DNA from: Schistocephalus solidus | Lineage: Eukaryota; Platyhelminthes; Cestoda; Diphyllobothriidea; Diphyllobothriidae | NCBI GenBank assembly: GCA_017591395.1 | Contig: WEDG01011774.1 | Span: 1-64,000 of the forward strand | DNA length: 64,000 nucleotides | Direction of reading: 5' to 3' | Part shown: positions 53,920 through 64,000 of the stretch, in pieces | Layout: every line of letters starts with the position of its first letter | Numbering within the stretch: the first letter of the stretch is position 1 | Made by a program: the position numbers and the translations under genes | The notes under the pieces: model-generated | Told to the model about the DNA's origin: nothing | Databases searched by the model: none | Seen by the model: only the letters and a program-made list of their open reading frames with translations

Positions 53920-54003
53920 GAGAGGAGAGGTTCGAACGCACTACAGTTACTGCAATGTCTGTGTACAGCCAATGCTCTAACCGACTGAGCTACGATGTTC
54001 CAA
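53920..54003 (-). mobile_element. tRNA-like SINE (second type)
   Basis: The minus strand reads GTAGCTCAGTCGGTTAGAGC (A-box-like) and GTGCGTTCGAACCTCTCC (B-box). The stems do not fold into a clean cloverleaf, so a tRNA-derived repeat is more likely than a tRNA gene. Confidence 0.55.
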
Positions 54004-54136
54004 CCAGGAGCAGTGATTGAATTAACTCTTGTTCATTGTAGGTGTCCGACCCACGGTGACTTATGGGATCCACCAGTTCAGACAATAGGTTAACTGGACT
54101 AAGCAAGATTTTCTAGAAGACCAGGCTTACTCCTTA

Positions 54137-54720
54137 ATGAGCATGATACGGCTATACAAAAGCCAAGGTCTACGTGTTCGCCCCCAGAGGACCCAACCAG
54201 AACAAGCCTCCATGGTATGGCATGCGCTGCCATACATCAAGGACGTGTTAGAAGTGGCCGAGCGCATGGTTGCGGGATTAGGGTCTCAGAATTGCACACC
54301 GACCAAAAAGCTACCACCTGCAGCATGAAAATGAAAATTAAAGACAGATTAAACTTAATGCGCAGCCGGATGTAATGTATCGCATCCCATGCCAACATTT
54401 TTCCCGTAACTACACAGTTCAGACTGGCCCTATGCTTGATCGCACATACACGAGCATAAGCTGGCCATGAAACGGGTGAACGCTTATCACAATTGGCTGC
54501 CCACACCTGCGAAACGGGTCACGCGTTTAACTTCGCAGCTACGGTGATAATCGCTCACGTCCGAAACAAGACATGTCGAGAAATGATTTAAACCTGGTCC
54601 TCCGATGAGAACTCAGTCAATAGATTTATCGATCTGGCGCTGGCATACAGAACCCGGCAAAACCACATCTCGACTAGCGGCATTGGTCTCTGATTGGCCC
54701 ATTGCCCCTATTGCTGTTGC
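54137..54720 (+). mobile_element. Penelope-like element fragment (locus 6)
   Basis: Linker segment ALPYIKDVLEVAERMVAGLG (54228-54287). Frame-shifted GIY-YIG relics then follow, such as YRIPCQHFSRNYTVQTG (about 54375-54430), LAMKRVNAYHN and, near 54570-54650, relics of a C-terminal NSVNRFIDL-type motif. Many stops and frameshifts. The CQHFSRNYTVQTG core marks a subfamily distinct from loci 1-3. Confidence 0.6.
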
Positions 54721-54894
54721 TTGATTTTATTAACGCTTTTTATCTCTGACGGTGGACTCGACTAGAGTTCGAAAGCTTAGACAAGGGTCGGCAAACTTTT
54801 CGGACTACTAGCCATTTGAGGTCAAGATAGCACACTTGGCCTGAAGAAACAAGGTGTCCAAGGAAACATTTATTATTAAAAAATACAGAATGAT

Positions 54895-55415
54895 CAATGG
54901 GAAACAGGATGTTGCATGCTCTTAGGTTCAGATACAATATTAGGTTCTAATGATGAGGAGTTAAGCAACAGAATGTCATTAAGGCGATTGTCAGTGAGCT
55001 GAGAGCGCAGCTTATTCTTACAAAATTCATTTTGGAGAACAGCTGCTCGCACGAATAAGTGCTGCCAAATATTGCTTGGCACGGGCTCACAAAATTTGAA
55101 ACTGAGCATATGGCAGCTGAGGGCAGAAGTCAATGAGAGTAGTGTAAGAAGTAAACTTGGACAAGAGAACGTCCGAAGCCTGCAGCTCAGTCAACTCCCA
55201 TTGCACATCAGAGGGGGCGTCGTCATAGGGAAAGTCAAAAGGAGTGCTGAAAATCTTGAACTCTTGCAAATGAGAACGCACATCAGTGAAGCGCAAAGAG
55301 AATTCATTCGGAAGGGTTAACAGCACACTGATGCACTCTTTGTTATCAACTAGGGCTGCATCACACCGGGCGAGGTGCGGAAATGGACAAGCCGCCCTTA
55401 TTCAATTAGGCGGGA
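54895..55415 (-). pseudogene. hAT-type transposase C-terminal fragment (dimerisation domain)
   Basis: Minus-strand reading: HLARCDAALVDNKECISVLL, NEFSLRFTDVRSHLQEFKIF, PFDFPYDDAPSDVQWELTEL, QASDVLLSKFTS, FCPQLPYAQFQIL. After a frame change near 55085 it reads CEPVPSNIWQHLFVRAAVLQ and KNKLRSQLTDNRLNDILLLN. KSKLRSQLTD..L...LLL is typical of the hAT dimerisation region in ZBED5/GTF2IRD2-like animal proteins. There is no N-terminal part, BED finger or catalytic core, and the frame is broken, so it is most likely a relic. Confidence 0.7.
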
Positions 55416-55751
55416 TCTAACAATAATTAACTAGGGAGGCGTTAGGCCCGACTGGAATACTAGCTAGGCCGTATCTGGCCTAAAGGCAGGGAGTTTGCTA
55501 ACCTCAGGCTTAGACTATTAAAAGCCCTGATTATTGCGAGTTGTCAACCTTCTTATTATTTACAAACGAGCAATTTTGGCAGGTTTGCCTAAATTATTTG
55601 ACCAATTTTGGACAACATTGACAGTCTTTTGGTAATTCAACCCGCACCTGAGTAGTCAGCATACGGTAGCATATGTGGCGTACTCCACACGTTGCAGAAG
55701 CTTTGGCAACTAACTTGAGGCGAATGTGATTCAAACACACCGTTCTCGATC

Positions 55752-55880
55752 AAACCCTCATAGCTCAGGTGGTTAGAAGGTTGCCTGTGCACAGGCCTTG
55801 TAATTGGTGTCGTGGGTTCGAACCTCAACGAGACCAGCGAGCGGCCTGCACAATGGGGCCAGCTGAAGAAATCCAAGTAG
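55752..55880 (+). mobile_element. tRNA-like SINE
   Basis: CATAGCTCAGGTGGTTAGAA (A-box) and GTCGTGGGTTCGAACCTC (B-box), followed by a non-tRNA tail (GACCAGCGAGCGGCCTGCAC). Acceptor-stem pairing is absent, so it is not called as a tRNA gene. Confidence 0.6.
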
Positions 55881-55924
55881 CGCAGTAGGTAATCCTCGCA
55901 GAATATTTCAGGAACCATTCTTCA

Positions 55925-58900
55925 CTTTCCAATCAAGTTATTTTCAAACAGCCTGTTGAGAACACATGCATTCCTTACGTAGCAAACAGCTTGCCTTTCC
56001 ACTAGGATATCATGAGAAACGTTTTCTACAAAATACTTCAGACACGTTTAATTTAATATTGCCGTTTTGTAGAAAATTTGATAATGTTTTTGCATGTCAA
56101 GTAATTTCTTTTCAAACGATGAATGTTAGATTAATAAAGAGCATGGTTTTATTAAACTCACCACTTCACTTCGCCCCCTTAAATATCAACAACTTGTTTT
56201 TTTCAAAAATGCTCGACAATTAGACCTCAAAAATTTGATATTTGCCTCCTTCCTTCTTCGTTGCAATTTATAATGCCTGTTATTAGCGAGTCATTCATGT
56301 TTTAGAAAATTTGAGGACCCTCAAAGTTTCCAACTAATATGTCAATAAACCTGTCTTTAAACTGGTCTGTCTCTTAATGCTAATTAGGAAATGGCAAATT
56401 CTAGCGTTCCTGTCATTTTACATTTGTGGTTGTTTCATTCTAGTTGATGTGCCGAGCTCCTTATTGTTGTTATCGCATTTGTAGAATCGACTGACTGGCA
56501 AACGTTCTGGGAATAAATAACTTGGAACCATAGAAGTTTCCATATTTTTGTGCCAATCGTACTTTCTCCGTTTTTTGTAGGTTTTTGGCAAAATTTAGTC
56601 TTGCTTTTTGACGCCAATTCTCCCAATTTGTGATGGCGCATGCCTCACACACGTTGTATTTTATGATTTATATATCTTAATTTTTCGGAACCATGAAAGA
56701 CCTTTCAAAGGTTTCTTTGCAAAAACGCTATGCGAAGTCTTTTTTCATCTTTGAACCCCTGTATAAAATGCAGGCTCTGGTATAAGACAGCGAAAAGTTT
56801 TACAGAAAATCTTTGACAGGATTTCGCTGAGCAAAAGAGCCCAGAACATCCTTCTCGTTCTCTGCTACAAATATTTTTTTAGGGGCATAGATGTTTGCAT
56901 AAAAACCATGAATGCTGTAATTCACGCTTCCTACGTGATGAAATCGGTGCTGGAGGGAGCAACTTCGGGAACCCATTTTATTTAATTCCTGTAGTCCGGT
57001 CGTTGGAAACAGTCTGGGATAGTATTCTGCTTTTTATATCACGTCAACTTAGCCACCCTGTTCCATAATTGTTCACTTAAAATTTTCATCAGTTACTGCT
57101 CACACGAAACCTTCCGTGATGTTTGATCAGCTAACCACTAGGGCTTTCTGAGCCCTCAAGGAACAGGGAAGAATGCACAGACCGCAAATTCATTTTTAGG
57201 GTCCTGCTTCCTCAAAATGGCGGTATACAAGTCCACAGGATAAACGCCCTGTCTACACTTCTGCAGGTCAACTATCGGCTATTTACCGTGCATAATTAAT
57301 GCCCATAACGGGCGGCAAATTGACAGAGCGTGTCCTCCCTTCTGGAAGAGTTGTGCTGACCAGTTCAGGGCGTAGCCTATTGTCAGTAGACATCCCTGTG
57401 CCGTCTGCAGCACATATCATTATCACGGGGTGCCCCTCGGTGCGCGCTTGAGACGTCTACCCTGTCATTGTGATGATGCTTTTCTTATCAATTATACATG
57501 CATACTAGGTGAAACAATAATGTCGCACACGTCGGGGCCCTTCATCAGGCCAGAGCTTTCAGTTGCAAATGGATACACAACGGGCAGGCCGAGAATGTCA
57601 TTACACAAAAAGTTGGCAATTTTGTCTGCAAAAAGAGCAATATTACTGTTTTATCATTAAACCTGTGCTTTAAAAAGGGCCAAGTTGTATCCGATTTCAC
57701 ACAGTAAAAAGCCCCTTGAAGCTGTTGTGGAAAGCATGGCTAAGTTTTTTTTATCCTAAACCCATGTTGAAATAAGAATCAACTATTGACTGTAACGCTA
57801 TGAGGAAAAGGACGAGAGAACTGGGTATTTGGTTCATAAATAAAATACCTTCGGCTCTGGTTAGTGTTAGCCTACTGTCCCGATACTAAAGATAACAGTC
57901 CCAGGTTTCCTCCGGCGTATAAACCAACATCATTTGGCATAGGTTAGTCCTTCGGTAATTATAGAGGGGCTGAAAATTTAGAAAAAGATTCAACCACGCG
58001 GCCCAAGTTTCTCTGTTTCGTCCCGGTGACATTAATAATACGGCTTGTTTTGGTGAAAAGCGTAAGAACCATCTTTTTTAATTTCAGATATGAAAAGGAC
58101 TGCCTGTTGTCTTTGGTTTCTATTTCCCTTTTATCGCTGTATTTATGGGCATAATTTTCAGCTTGTTTCCTTTGTTAGCGGGCAAATTTGGGCGTAATCA
58201 ACCTAGGTGAGATTCCCTGTGCCGTGTTTATCTTCAAGCAGAGGAGTCAGTTTCCTCCTAAATGCCTCATAAGGTCTATCTGATTGCATGTGAAAAAATA
58301 TTTTTTTAAAAAACTAATCTGTAGTTAATTTGCCACCGGATCCGAACGAGGCGATACAACATTTTTGATGGAAAAACAATTCAAAGAATACAACCTTTTC
58401 TTGACTTTTGACCACACTGTAGAATTCAAAATATGCTATTTAATTTAAAGAAAGCTCAACACACTGGTCTAGCCCTAAACGGTGTTAGACTAATGCTCAG
58501 GGATCGAGTTGGGTTCATGTCCAACCAAACGAGTTGACTGTGAAGATGCTCCCACTTGAAGATCTGCTATACAGCCATATATATTGTTCGTCTCGATTCT
58601 CATTTCTTATTGGCTGTTAGTAAAAAAAAGTTTAATTTGGAAAGGATTTTTTCGGTATGGCCCGGCTTCATAGCATGATGTTAGCAAATACATTTCTCTC
58701 TTGAAAAACACAGCTTATTTACAAAATTTGCCCTGTTGTTATTCACAGACTTTTTGTCAAGACTAGTATGACAGTCTATCTTGAAGATAACTTTGTAATA
58801 GCTCCTGGTAAAATAGCTCTTAAAAAATTTACTTTGCTTTAAAGTAAGTGTTTTCTAAAGTCTCTTATGTAAACGGTAAACTCTCCTTGGGACGACCGCT

Positions 58901-60025
58901 GCAAAAATATCCATATACGTTATAATTGATTAGTGTTCATTGCAGTCAGAGCTTCAGGCGTTCCTGTTTTCTTTTTTGACCTTCAGTGTGGCTCTCGGAA
59001 TGAACATCCGTGGGGTTTTCTTCGTTTAGCACTGAATTTCTAACCTAATTAATTATTACTTTAAATTATGAGTTTCTTTAAAAAGCTTCTGATTATTTTG
59101 TGCCATTAATCATTAAAATATTGAGCAGATATTTATAACACAATAACTAGTAAATAGATCATAAATTAATAACTGTTTGATGGAAGTTTAAATTTTTGTC
59201 ACTCAACTCTCCCTTATATTACATTTGAAGGTCCGATGATGAATGATCGAAAGTGTACGTTCACCAATCTTGACTCCTTCAGTTTTTATTTGATAAAACT
59301 ATAGTTTTAAACCTCTGTTGTGCCATCAGAACAAAAACCTCTTCTTGAATAAACACCTAAAAAAGGGAATATGTCACGCCAAATATCGTAAATCAGAGTT
59401 AAAAGTACAAGGCCGAAGTGAATGCAGCTTGGTTAAAAAGGAATATGAACCATCTGCGCACGTTTGTCTTGGCCCAAAAATTACGTTAAGCTTCATACTA
59501 ACGATGTGCTTCTTGTAGATAAGGCAATTTTCTCAAAATTATACCTAATATTCTGAATCTAGAAAATGTTTTTGTGCAATGAATAAACTAATTTTAGCTT
59601 ACTACAACAGATGTGCTTAGATTCGTTCCTCAGCAAATGGTTTTTAAACTACACTAGCATACAACGTTTTGATTGACAAAGGTATTTACGTTAGAAGTGT
59701 TTCGCAAATATTACAGCGATTTTTACAAATTTCATCTTACTGTGAAATAACACTTGCCAAAAAATAACACATGACCTTCAATTATAAAATAAGATGGCAT
59801 ATTGTGTTTTCTGTTTTGTATAGCAATGATTAGGTAAGTCAAACCACGAAAGCAATAATGGAAACATTAACATTTCATTTGCTTTTTTCGAAAGACTGAT
59901 AAGCACAGAGAGTACCAAAAGGATTGAGTTACCCTGAACCTATAAACTCACTGAGGGAAGCTTCAAAATGGACAAAAGGTTTCTGGTGAGTTTTAAGTTG
60001 AACTAAATAATACCTGAAGCATGTC
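55925..60025. other. AT-rich sequence, no gene seen
   Basis: Only short ORFs and no family match recognised. A GGGTTCATGTCC B-box-like string near 58510 is too weak to call. Confidence 0.55.
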
Positions 60026-60026
60026 T

Positions 60027-60518
60027 TCATTAGAAGTAACCCACAACGTCATTTGGGTCCTCACTAATAAAATTCTTTGTTTCAATCAAAGGAACAAACT
60101 GGTGAAGTATTAGGTCACCAGATTCAAAATTTATAGAAAAACACAAAGATTTTAATGTTTTATGAACACAAGGAATGGTTTTTTGAACAAAATATACATC
60201 CATCTTGTCAATCAACATTGGCCATTTCGGCAGTGGCTCGTTGAGTCCGGTGGTGTCAAAGCATGGTAATCGAGAGTCAGCTGAATCTTGGAAGGAATAT
60301 TTAACAGCATTTTCGGAATAAAATTGTCTTCCTATGAAAAGGTTTTCCAAATTCCAGAAGAAATAGCGGCCATTGCGATCAGGATCTGGTGAGTATAGTG
60401 GATGATAAAGAACTTCCAATTCCAAATCCTGTAGTATTGCCACTGTTATTTCGGCTTTGTGTGGTCTAGCCGTGTTGCACAATAAAACAGGAGTCAATCC
60501 AATTAAAAAGCTAGACTG
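60027..60518 (-). pseudogene. mariner-type transposase, C-terminal part, inactive
   Basis: Reads VLLCNTARPHKAEITVAILQ, LEVLYHPLYSPDPDRNGRYF, FWNLENLFIGRQFYSENAVK, LNEPLPKWPMLIDKMDVYF and so on to 60030. It matches the second half of Tc1/mariner transposases (HDNARPH, HPPYSPD.AP.D, W..C/V....YF). The second catalytic Asp is replaced (CNTARPH for HDNARPH), and the third, expected after YSPD, reads Gly. An in-frame stop precedes 60518. The N-terminal half, first Asp and terminal inverted repeats were not found. Confidence 0.82.
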
Positions 60519-60519
60519 T

Positions 60520-61195
60520 TTTCTCTAAGTTTTGGATCATTTGGTCCAGCCGATTGCAGTATGATTTTCCGCGATCGGCGCGCAAGCATTCATGAAATCA
60601 TAATTTATCACACCTTACCTGACCAACAAGCACCTACCTTCAGTTTCCTTTTGATAAATATTACACATTAGGCTCTGTTTAGGTGGATTGACCTTGTCCA
60701 GCCACTTTGCTAAGTATATTGGATCCATTTTTCAGCCCAAATTACAAGTGCATACAAAAATGATACATTTTTGTGACGAGAAAGTAAAATCATGCAATGG
60801 TCGAAACGTTGTAATGTTTGCTATAAATTCAGCTCACGTTGAGCACACATATCCTATTTTTTTTATTTTACCGACCTGAGTGAATATTGGTTGCTTGCTT
60901 ATACCCAACCTCAATGAGAATGCATGCAAACTACGCGATGGATTCAAATCAACGATGACTTTAATTTGCTAGTATCGAACTGCGATTCTCCTGACCACAG
61001 GGCTCATTCTTAAGGGCAAAATTACCTGAAGAAAAGTTCGCAAACAAATTCAATGCTGTCAGTTGCGCGAAATAGAGCAAAGTTACCAAAATTCCCATTG
61101 AAAAAAATTCAAAAGACAATTTGGTGAGCATACGCTAGCTTTTGATAAATTCCCGTCAGGTCTCTACATTTATATCACTGTGTAACCAAGTCGAA
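60520..61195. other. no recognisable gene
   Basis: AT-rich with short ORFs. No upstream part of the mariner was recognised here. Confidence 0.5.
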
Positions 61196-61199
61196 TATG

Positions 61200-61745
61200 C
61201 GGCTAAGTAGAACAAATCGTAGGGTTGTGAGGGCGGGGGAGGGAGGAGGAAGATACTAAATTGCGGTCCGTCTTTTGACCATCGTCAGCGAGATGGCGGC
61301 CACCGGGACAGGTATTTAGCTGTGGGTGGCTGAACTGGGGGCAATCGGTCAGGATAAATGCGGCGGCTTTTTGAAGTCCTTTTGGGCGCACAGGACCGGT
61401 CTACGTAACCTGATTGCAGCCGCTTCTATCGTAGCCAGCAGGCACTGTCCAAGGAATTTTGAATAACTTGAAGGTACTTTTTGAATCACCCGGATGGCTG
61501 CTCTGGCACCTACGAGATGATCAATGTCTAGCAAATGCGCAAGAATAGAGGTATTTATAGTCTTTATTTGACCCTTTCCTTACCATGCTGGGAGGTGTTC
61601 TCTTATCCTTTTGGACAAATACCGGCTCCTGAGACCAATATATTCTGCCCCACAGGAGCAGGTAAAGGAATACATGCATATAGAGACGGTCTGGGCTGGC
61701 AGTTCGTCTGACCTATCTGTGCTGCTTTATACATAGTTAAGAATT
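61200..61745 (-). mobile_element. Penelope-like element 3' fragment (locus 7)
   Basis: Minus-strand reading: ELPAQTVSICMYSFTCSCGA, EYIGLRSRYLSKRIREHLPA, W-stop-GKGQIKTINTSILAHL, LDIDH (about 61715-61520), then ATIEAAAIRLRRPVLCAQ (about 61440-61385) and 3' sequence. The GIY-YIG core (MYSFTCSCGAEYIG) is intact up to one stop. It belongs to the same subfamily as locus 3. No RT remains. Confidence 0.78.
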
Positions 61746-61749
61746 CATA

Positions 61750-62695
61750 GTTCTAATTTGTACCAATTTCCAAATTTCCAACTTTAAATCAGGCATAATA
61801 TAAGCATATTGTAATAGCTATCAAAGCCTAAAATGGTTTAGAAAGTGGGAACACTCGTGGTAGCTTTCTAAAAAAACAGCAGAACGTTAAAATATAATTT
61901 AAACGCGATAAAAATGTTGCAAAATTGACCATATGCTCAACTACAAATTTAATAATTCACTACACAGTAGTGAATATTCAGGCTTCCTGTTTGGTACTTG
62001 CGAATGAAAAAGTATACCTGTAGGTTTGCTGACGTAGTAATTGATTCGGTAATGAAGGTTTTATGTGAGAATTTGGAATATAGGGGTCTTAAACGATGTC
62101 AGTCATCAAGGAGTGATTTGGCGCAAATTGAAACCTGCGTGCGAAGTGATATTCATTTTATTTGCAAATTGCACTTAAATAGTGTTTTATTGTTTTGCAA
62201 GCTTTAATAGCTCACGAGTTAGACGTTAATTGTAAATTGACGGCGTGCCGAATTCATCTTTATACTTTAAACAGAACGCACTTTATGTATTAAAAGTATG
62301 AAATCATAGAAGTCTCCTGAAGCCACAACCTTCCATTGTTTTCAGTAAAAATTTGCAGTAGCTGAATATAAATCATCAAGTACATATATTTCGTCCAATA
62401 AAACCGATGGAAAAATTAACATTTCATGCAAAAGCGCTTAATCGCTAGTCAAGCACTTCACAAACATATGGAGTCGTTGTCACTAAACGCTGCATGCCAG
62501 TTTTCAGAAGACAAAGTTGTTACTTATTTTATATAGCCTTTGTTCGTTCAGTAATACTGTTTCTGGCGTACAAATTACAATTAATACAGGTAGGAATTGA
62601 CTTGTATGGGCGCCCTAAACGGGACACGGGAAAAGGAGTTACCCACAGTACATGTCGGTTTGTACTAAATTCAATAAATTCAATGCATAGGAATG
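61750..62695. other. AT-rich sequence, no gene seen
   Basis: Short ORFs only and no feature recognised. Confidence 0.6.
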
Positions 62696-62699
62696 AAGG

Positions 62700-62877
62700 T
62701 TAGGATTACGGTTAGAGTTTTAGGTTTGGTTTTAATTTTGAGGTTAGAGGTCAGATTTAGGGGTTAGGGTTATTATCAGTATTAACTATAGGGTCAAAGT
62801 TTAGTGGGATAAGGCTAGGGTTAAGATTAAGGAGACCGAGTTAGCTTTAGTGTTAAGGTTAGTGTTAGCGTTAAGAC
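62700..62877 (+). repeat. degenerate telomere-like repeat (TTAGGG orientation)
   Basis: About 180 bp of imperfect GGTTAG/TTAGGG variants, including GGGGTTAGGGTTATT, AGGCTAGGGTTAAG and AAGGTTAGTGTTAGCGTTAAG. Flatworm telomeres use TTAGGG. The array is too diverged to say whether it came from a telomere or from simple-sequence drift. Confidence 0.7.
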
Positions 62878-62879
62878 AC

Positions 62880-63690
62880 GAGAATAGTTAATCACCGTTG
62901 ACCTATGAACCCGCCTATGAAGTGGAGGGGCAGTTTCGGTTCCCGTGTACTGCTTAGGAGGTTAATTTAAAAAACTCGATAATAAATGGGAACTTTGTCG
63001 TCAAATAAAACTTTGAAGTTTATTTGAAATGATCTCTAACAAAAAATAGCATCTTTGATTTTATTGACCATTTTGAACGTAAGTCTTATGTCAGTAAGCG
63101 CTACGATCTCACTCAATGAATAAAACTTAACCAAATTTAGAGTTAACTAATATTCTGCTTACGTACCTTAAATTTTGCTCAAAATGCCTCAATTTTGTAT
63201 GCGAGACAGTGTTTTCAGTATCCTCGGCCAATCACGTATCAGTTCGTCTTTTTTGGCCTGAGCCCCCTTCTAATCTTTATGCATGTACGTTGCAATTGAT
63301 AGCGGTCCAGTTGCAGATATAAAAGCCGAATGATTAGCTTATTTCATGTTTCCGGGATAAACATTTACCCAAATTGCTAAAGCTTTCAGTTTAAAATGGA
63401 ATAGCAACGTCATTTCCAGCTCACTTCAGAGCGGATGTTTAAATGTGCCATTTCTAAAGGGTTAACACTTGCCCATAAGGGCTAAGTCGGATTATCACCC
63501 ACCAGAAGTATCAAAAGGTTTACAATGCTGATTCATCCTATTATAAGGTTGCGCAAAAAAAATGTGTAACATTGGAGTTCTGCACACCATGATTGTCCTA
63601 TGCTAGATACTAAATGGGAGTTGGATATTAAAAGGTACCATTTTAACCAGATAAACATTGCCCACAAAGACGATGGAGAATAGAATGGTG
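62880..63690. other. no recognisable gene
   Basis: AT-rich, with no ORF or repeat partner recognised. Confidence 0.55.
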
Positions 63691-63698
63691 ATTTCTTC

Positions 63699-63826
63699 TT
63701 CCTTAGCCATTATCAGCCAGTTATGCCCAACCCAAGGCGGTACGCCATCTAAAGCTCGAAACCACGACCAGTAATATAGACGTCCAACGCTCTAACCATT
63801 GAGCCAGGGGCTCGTTGTTTTGCCCG
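63699..63826 (-). mobile_element. tRNA-derived SINE, minus orientation
   Basis: The minus strand reads GGCTCAATGGTTAGAGCGTT (A-box) and TGGTTTCGAGCTTTAG (B-box), then TTGGGTTGGGCATAACTGGC. Same family as 40803-40989. Confidence 0.7.
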
Positions 63827-63867
63827 TTTAGATCAGGAATATTGACATTCGTTAGCATTTGTTCATT

Positions 63868-63990
63868 GTTCAATGACTAAAGCGTATGACTTCTGATCAA
63901 CGGGTCGCGAGTTCGAGCTTTAGGTAGTGCACCATCTGGGGTTGGGCATGACTGGGTGAGCTCCAAATGGCCATTTTCAGCCTCCCTTGT
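63868..63990 (+). mobile_element. tRNA-derived SINE, plus orientation
   Basis: Reads AAAGCGTATGACTTCTGATC, GGGTCGCGAGTTCGAGCTTT, GGGGTTGGGCATGACTGGG and AAATGGCCATTTTCAGCC. The A-box is partly lost. It faces away from the minus-strand copy 42 bp to its left. Confidence 0.7.
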
Positions 63991-64000
63991 CTGGATTGTT

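Noticed and set aside
53920..54003. possible tRNA gene (also 55752-55830)
   Set aside because: A- and B-boxes are present, but the acceptor and anticodon stems do not pair into a cloverleaf and non-tRNA tails follow. Called as SINEs.
1..64000. CRISPR array, rRNA gene or bacterial operon
   Set aside because: No regularly spaced repeats, rRNA-like blocks or compact same-strand gene runs were seen. The window is eukaryotic.

Overview
The window looks like intron- and repeat-rich DNA from a parasitic flatworm, most likely a tapeworm of the diphyllobothriidean type. That is an inference. It rests on long AT-rich stretches without genes, one 30-nt intron beside introns of several kb, many Penelope-like elements (PLEs) with GIY-YIG endonuclease domains, and CR1/Jockey-like and RTE-like LINE fragments. 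There is no bacterial gene organisation, rRNA gene or CRISPR array.

One host gene is well supported. It is an ACBP-crotonase fusion on the minus strand, orthologous to mitochondrial/peroxisomal enoyl-CoA delta-isomerase 2 (ECI2). Seven exons between 20761 and 4232 join in a consistent reading frame with GT-AG introns, and an eighth, less certain first exon lies at 21312-21218. They encode the acyl-CoA-binding domain (exons 2-4) and the crotonase fold with its oxyanion-hole and catalytic-Glu motifs (exons 4-8). The last exon, expected to carry about 50 residues and any peroxisomal targeting signal, was not found and may lie beyond position 1.

The rest is mostly degraded mobile DNA. Introns 6 and 7 of ECI2 each hold a PLE locus: a head-to-tail tandem at 12.4-14.4 kb and a head-to-head inverted pair at 7.2-9.6 kb. 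Just upstream of ECI2, a CR1-like LINE (22.6-25.7 kb) is inserted into an older relative in the same orientation (21.65-22.59 and 25.75-27.07 kb), splitting its reverse transcriptase at the catalytic FADD motif. Further right are a degenerate LINE (29.4-31.4 kb), another head-to-head PLE (34.4-35.35 kb), an RTE-like fragment with tRNA-like SINEs (40.0-41.0 kb), inverted PLE tails around a dispersed repeat (42.4-43.4 kb), a tandem PLE with an internal deletion (45.97-49.02 kb), a PLE and a hAT transposase fragment (54.1-55.4 kb), a dead mariner (60.0-60.5 kb), a PLE tail (61.2-61.75 kb), degenerate telomere-like repeats (62.7-62.9 kb) and a head-to-head SINE pair at the right edge. Most other segments are AT-rich and show no gene I can recognise.

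The points most worth checking are: the repeated inverted and tandem PLE architecture, including nonsense codons shared by both arms at 7.2-9.6 kb; a hammerhead-ribozyme-like motif near the 3' ends of three PLE copies; the LINE-in-LINE insertion at FADD; and the 30-nt ECI2 intron.
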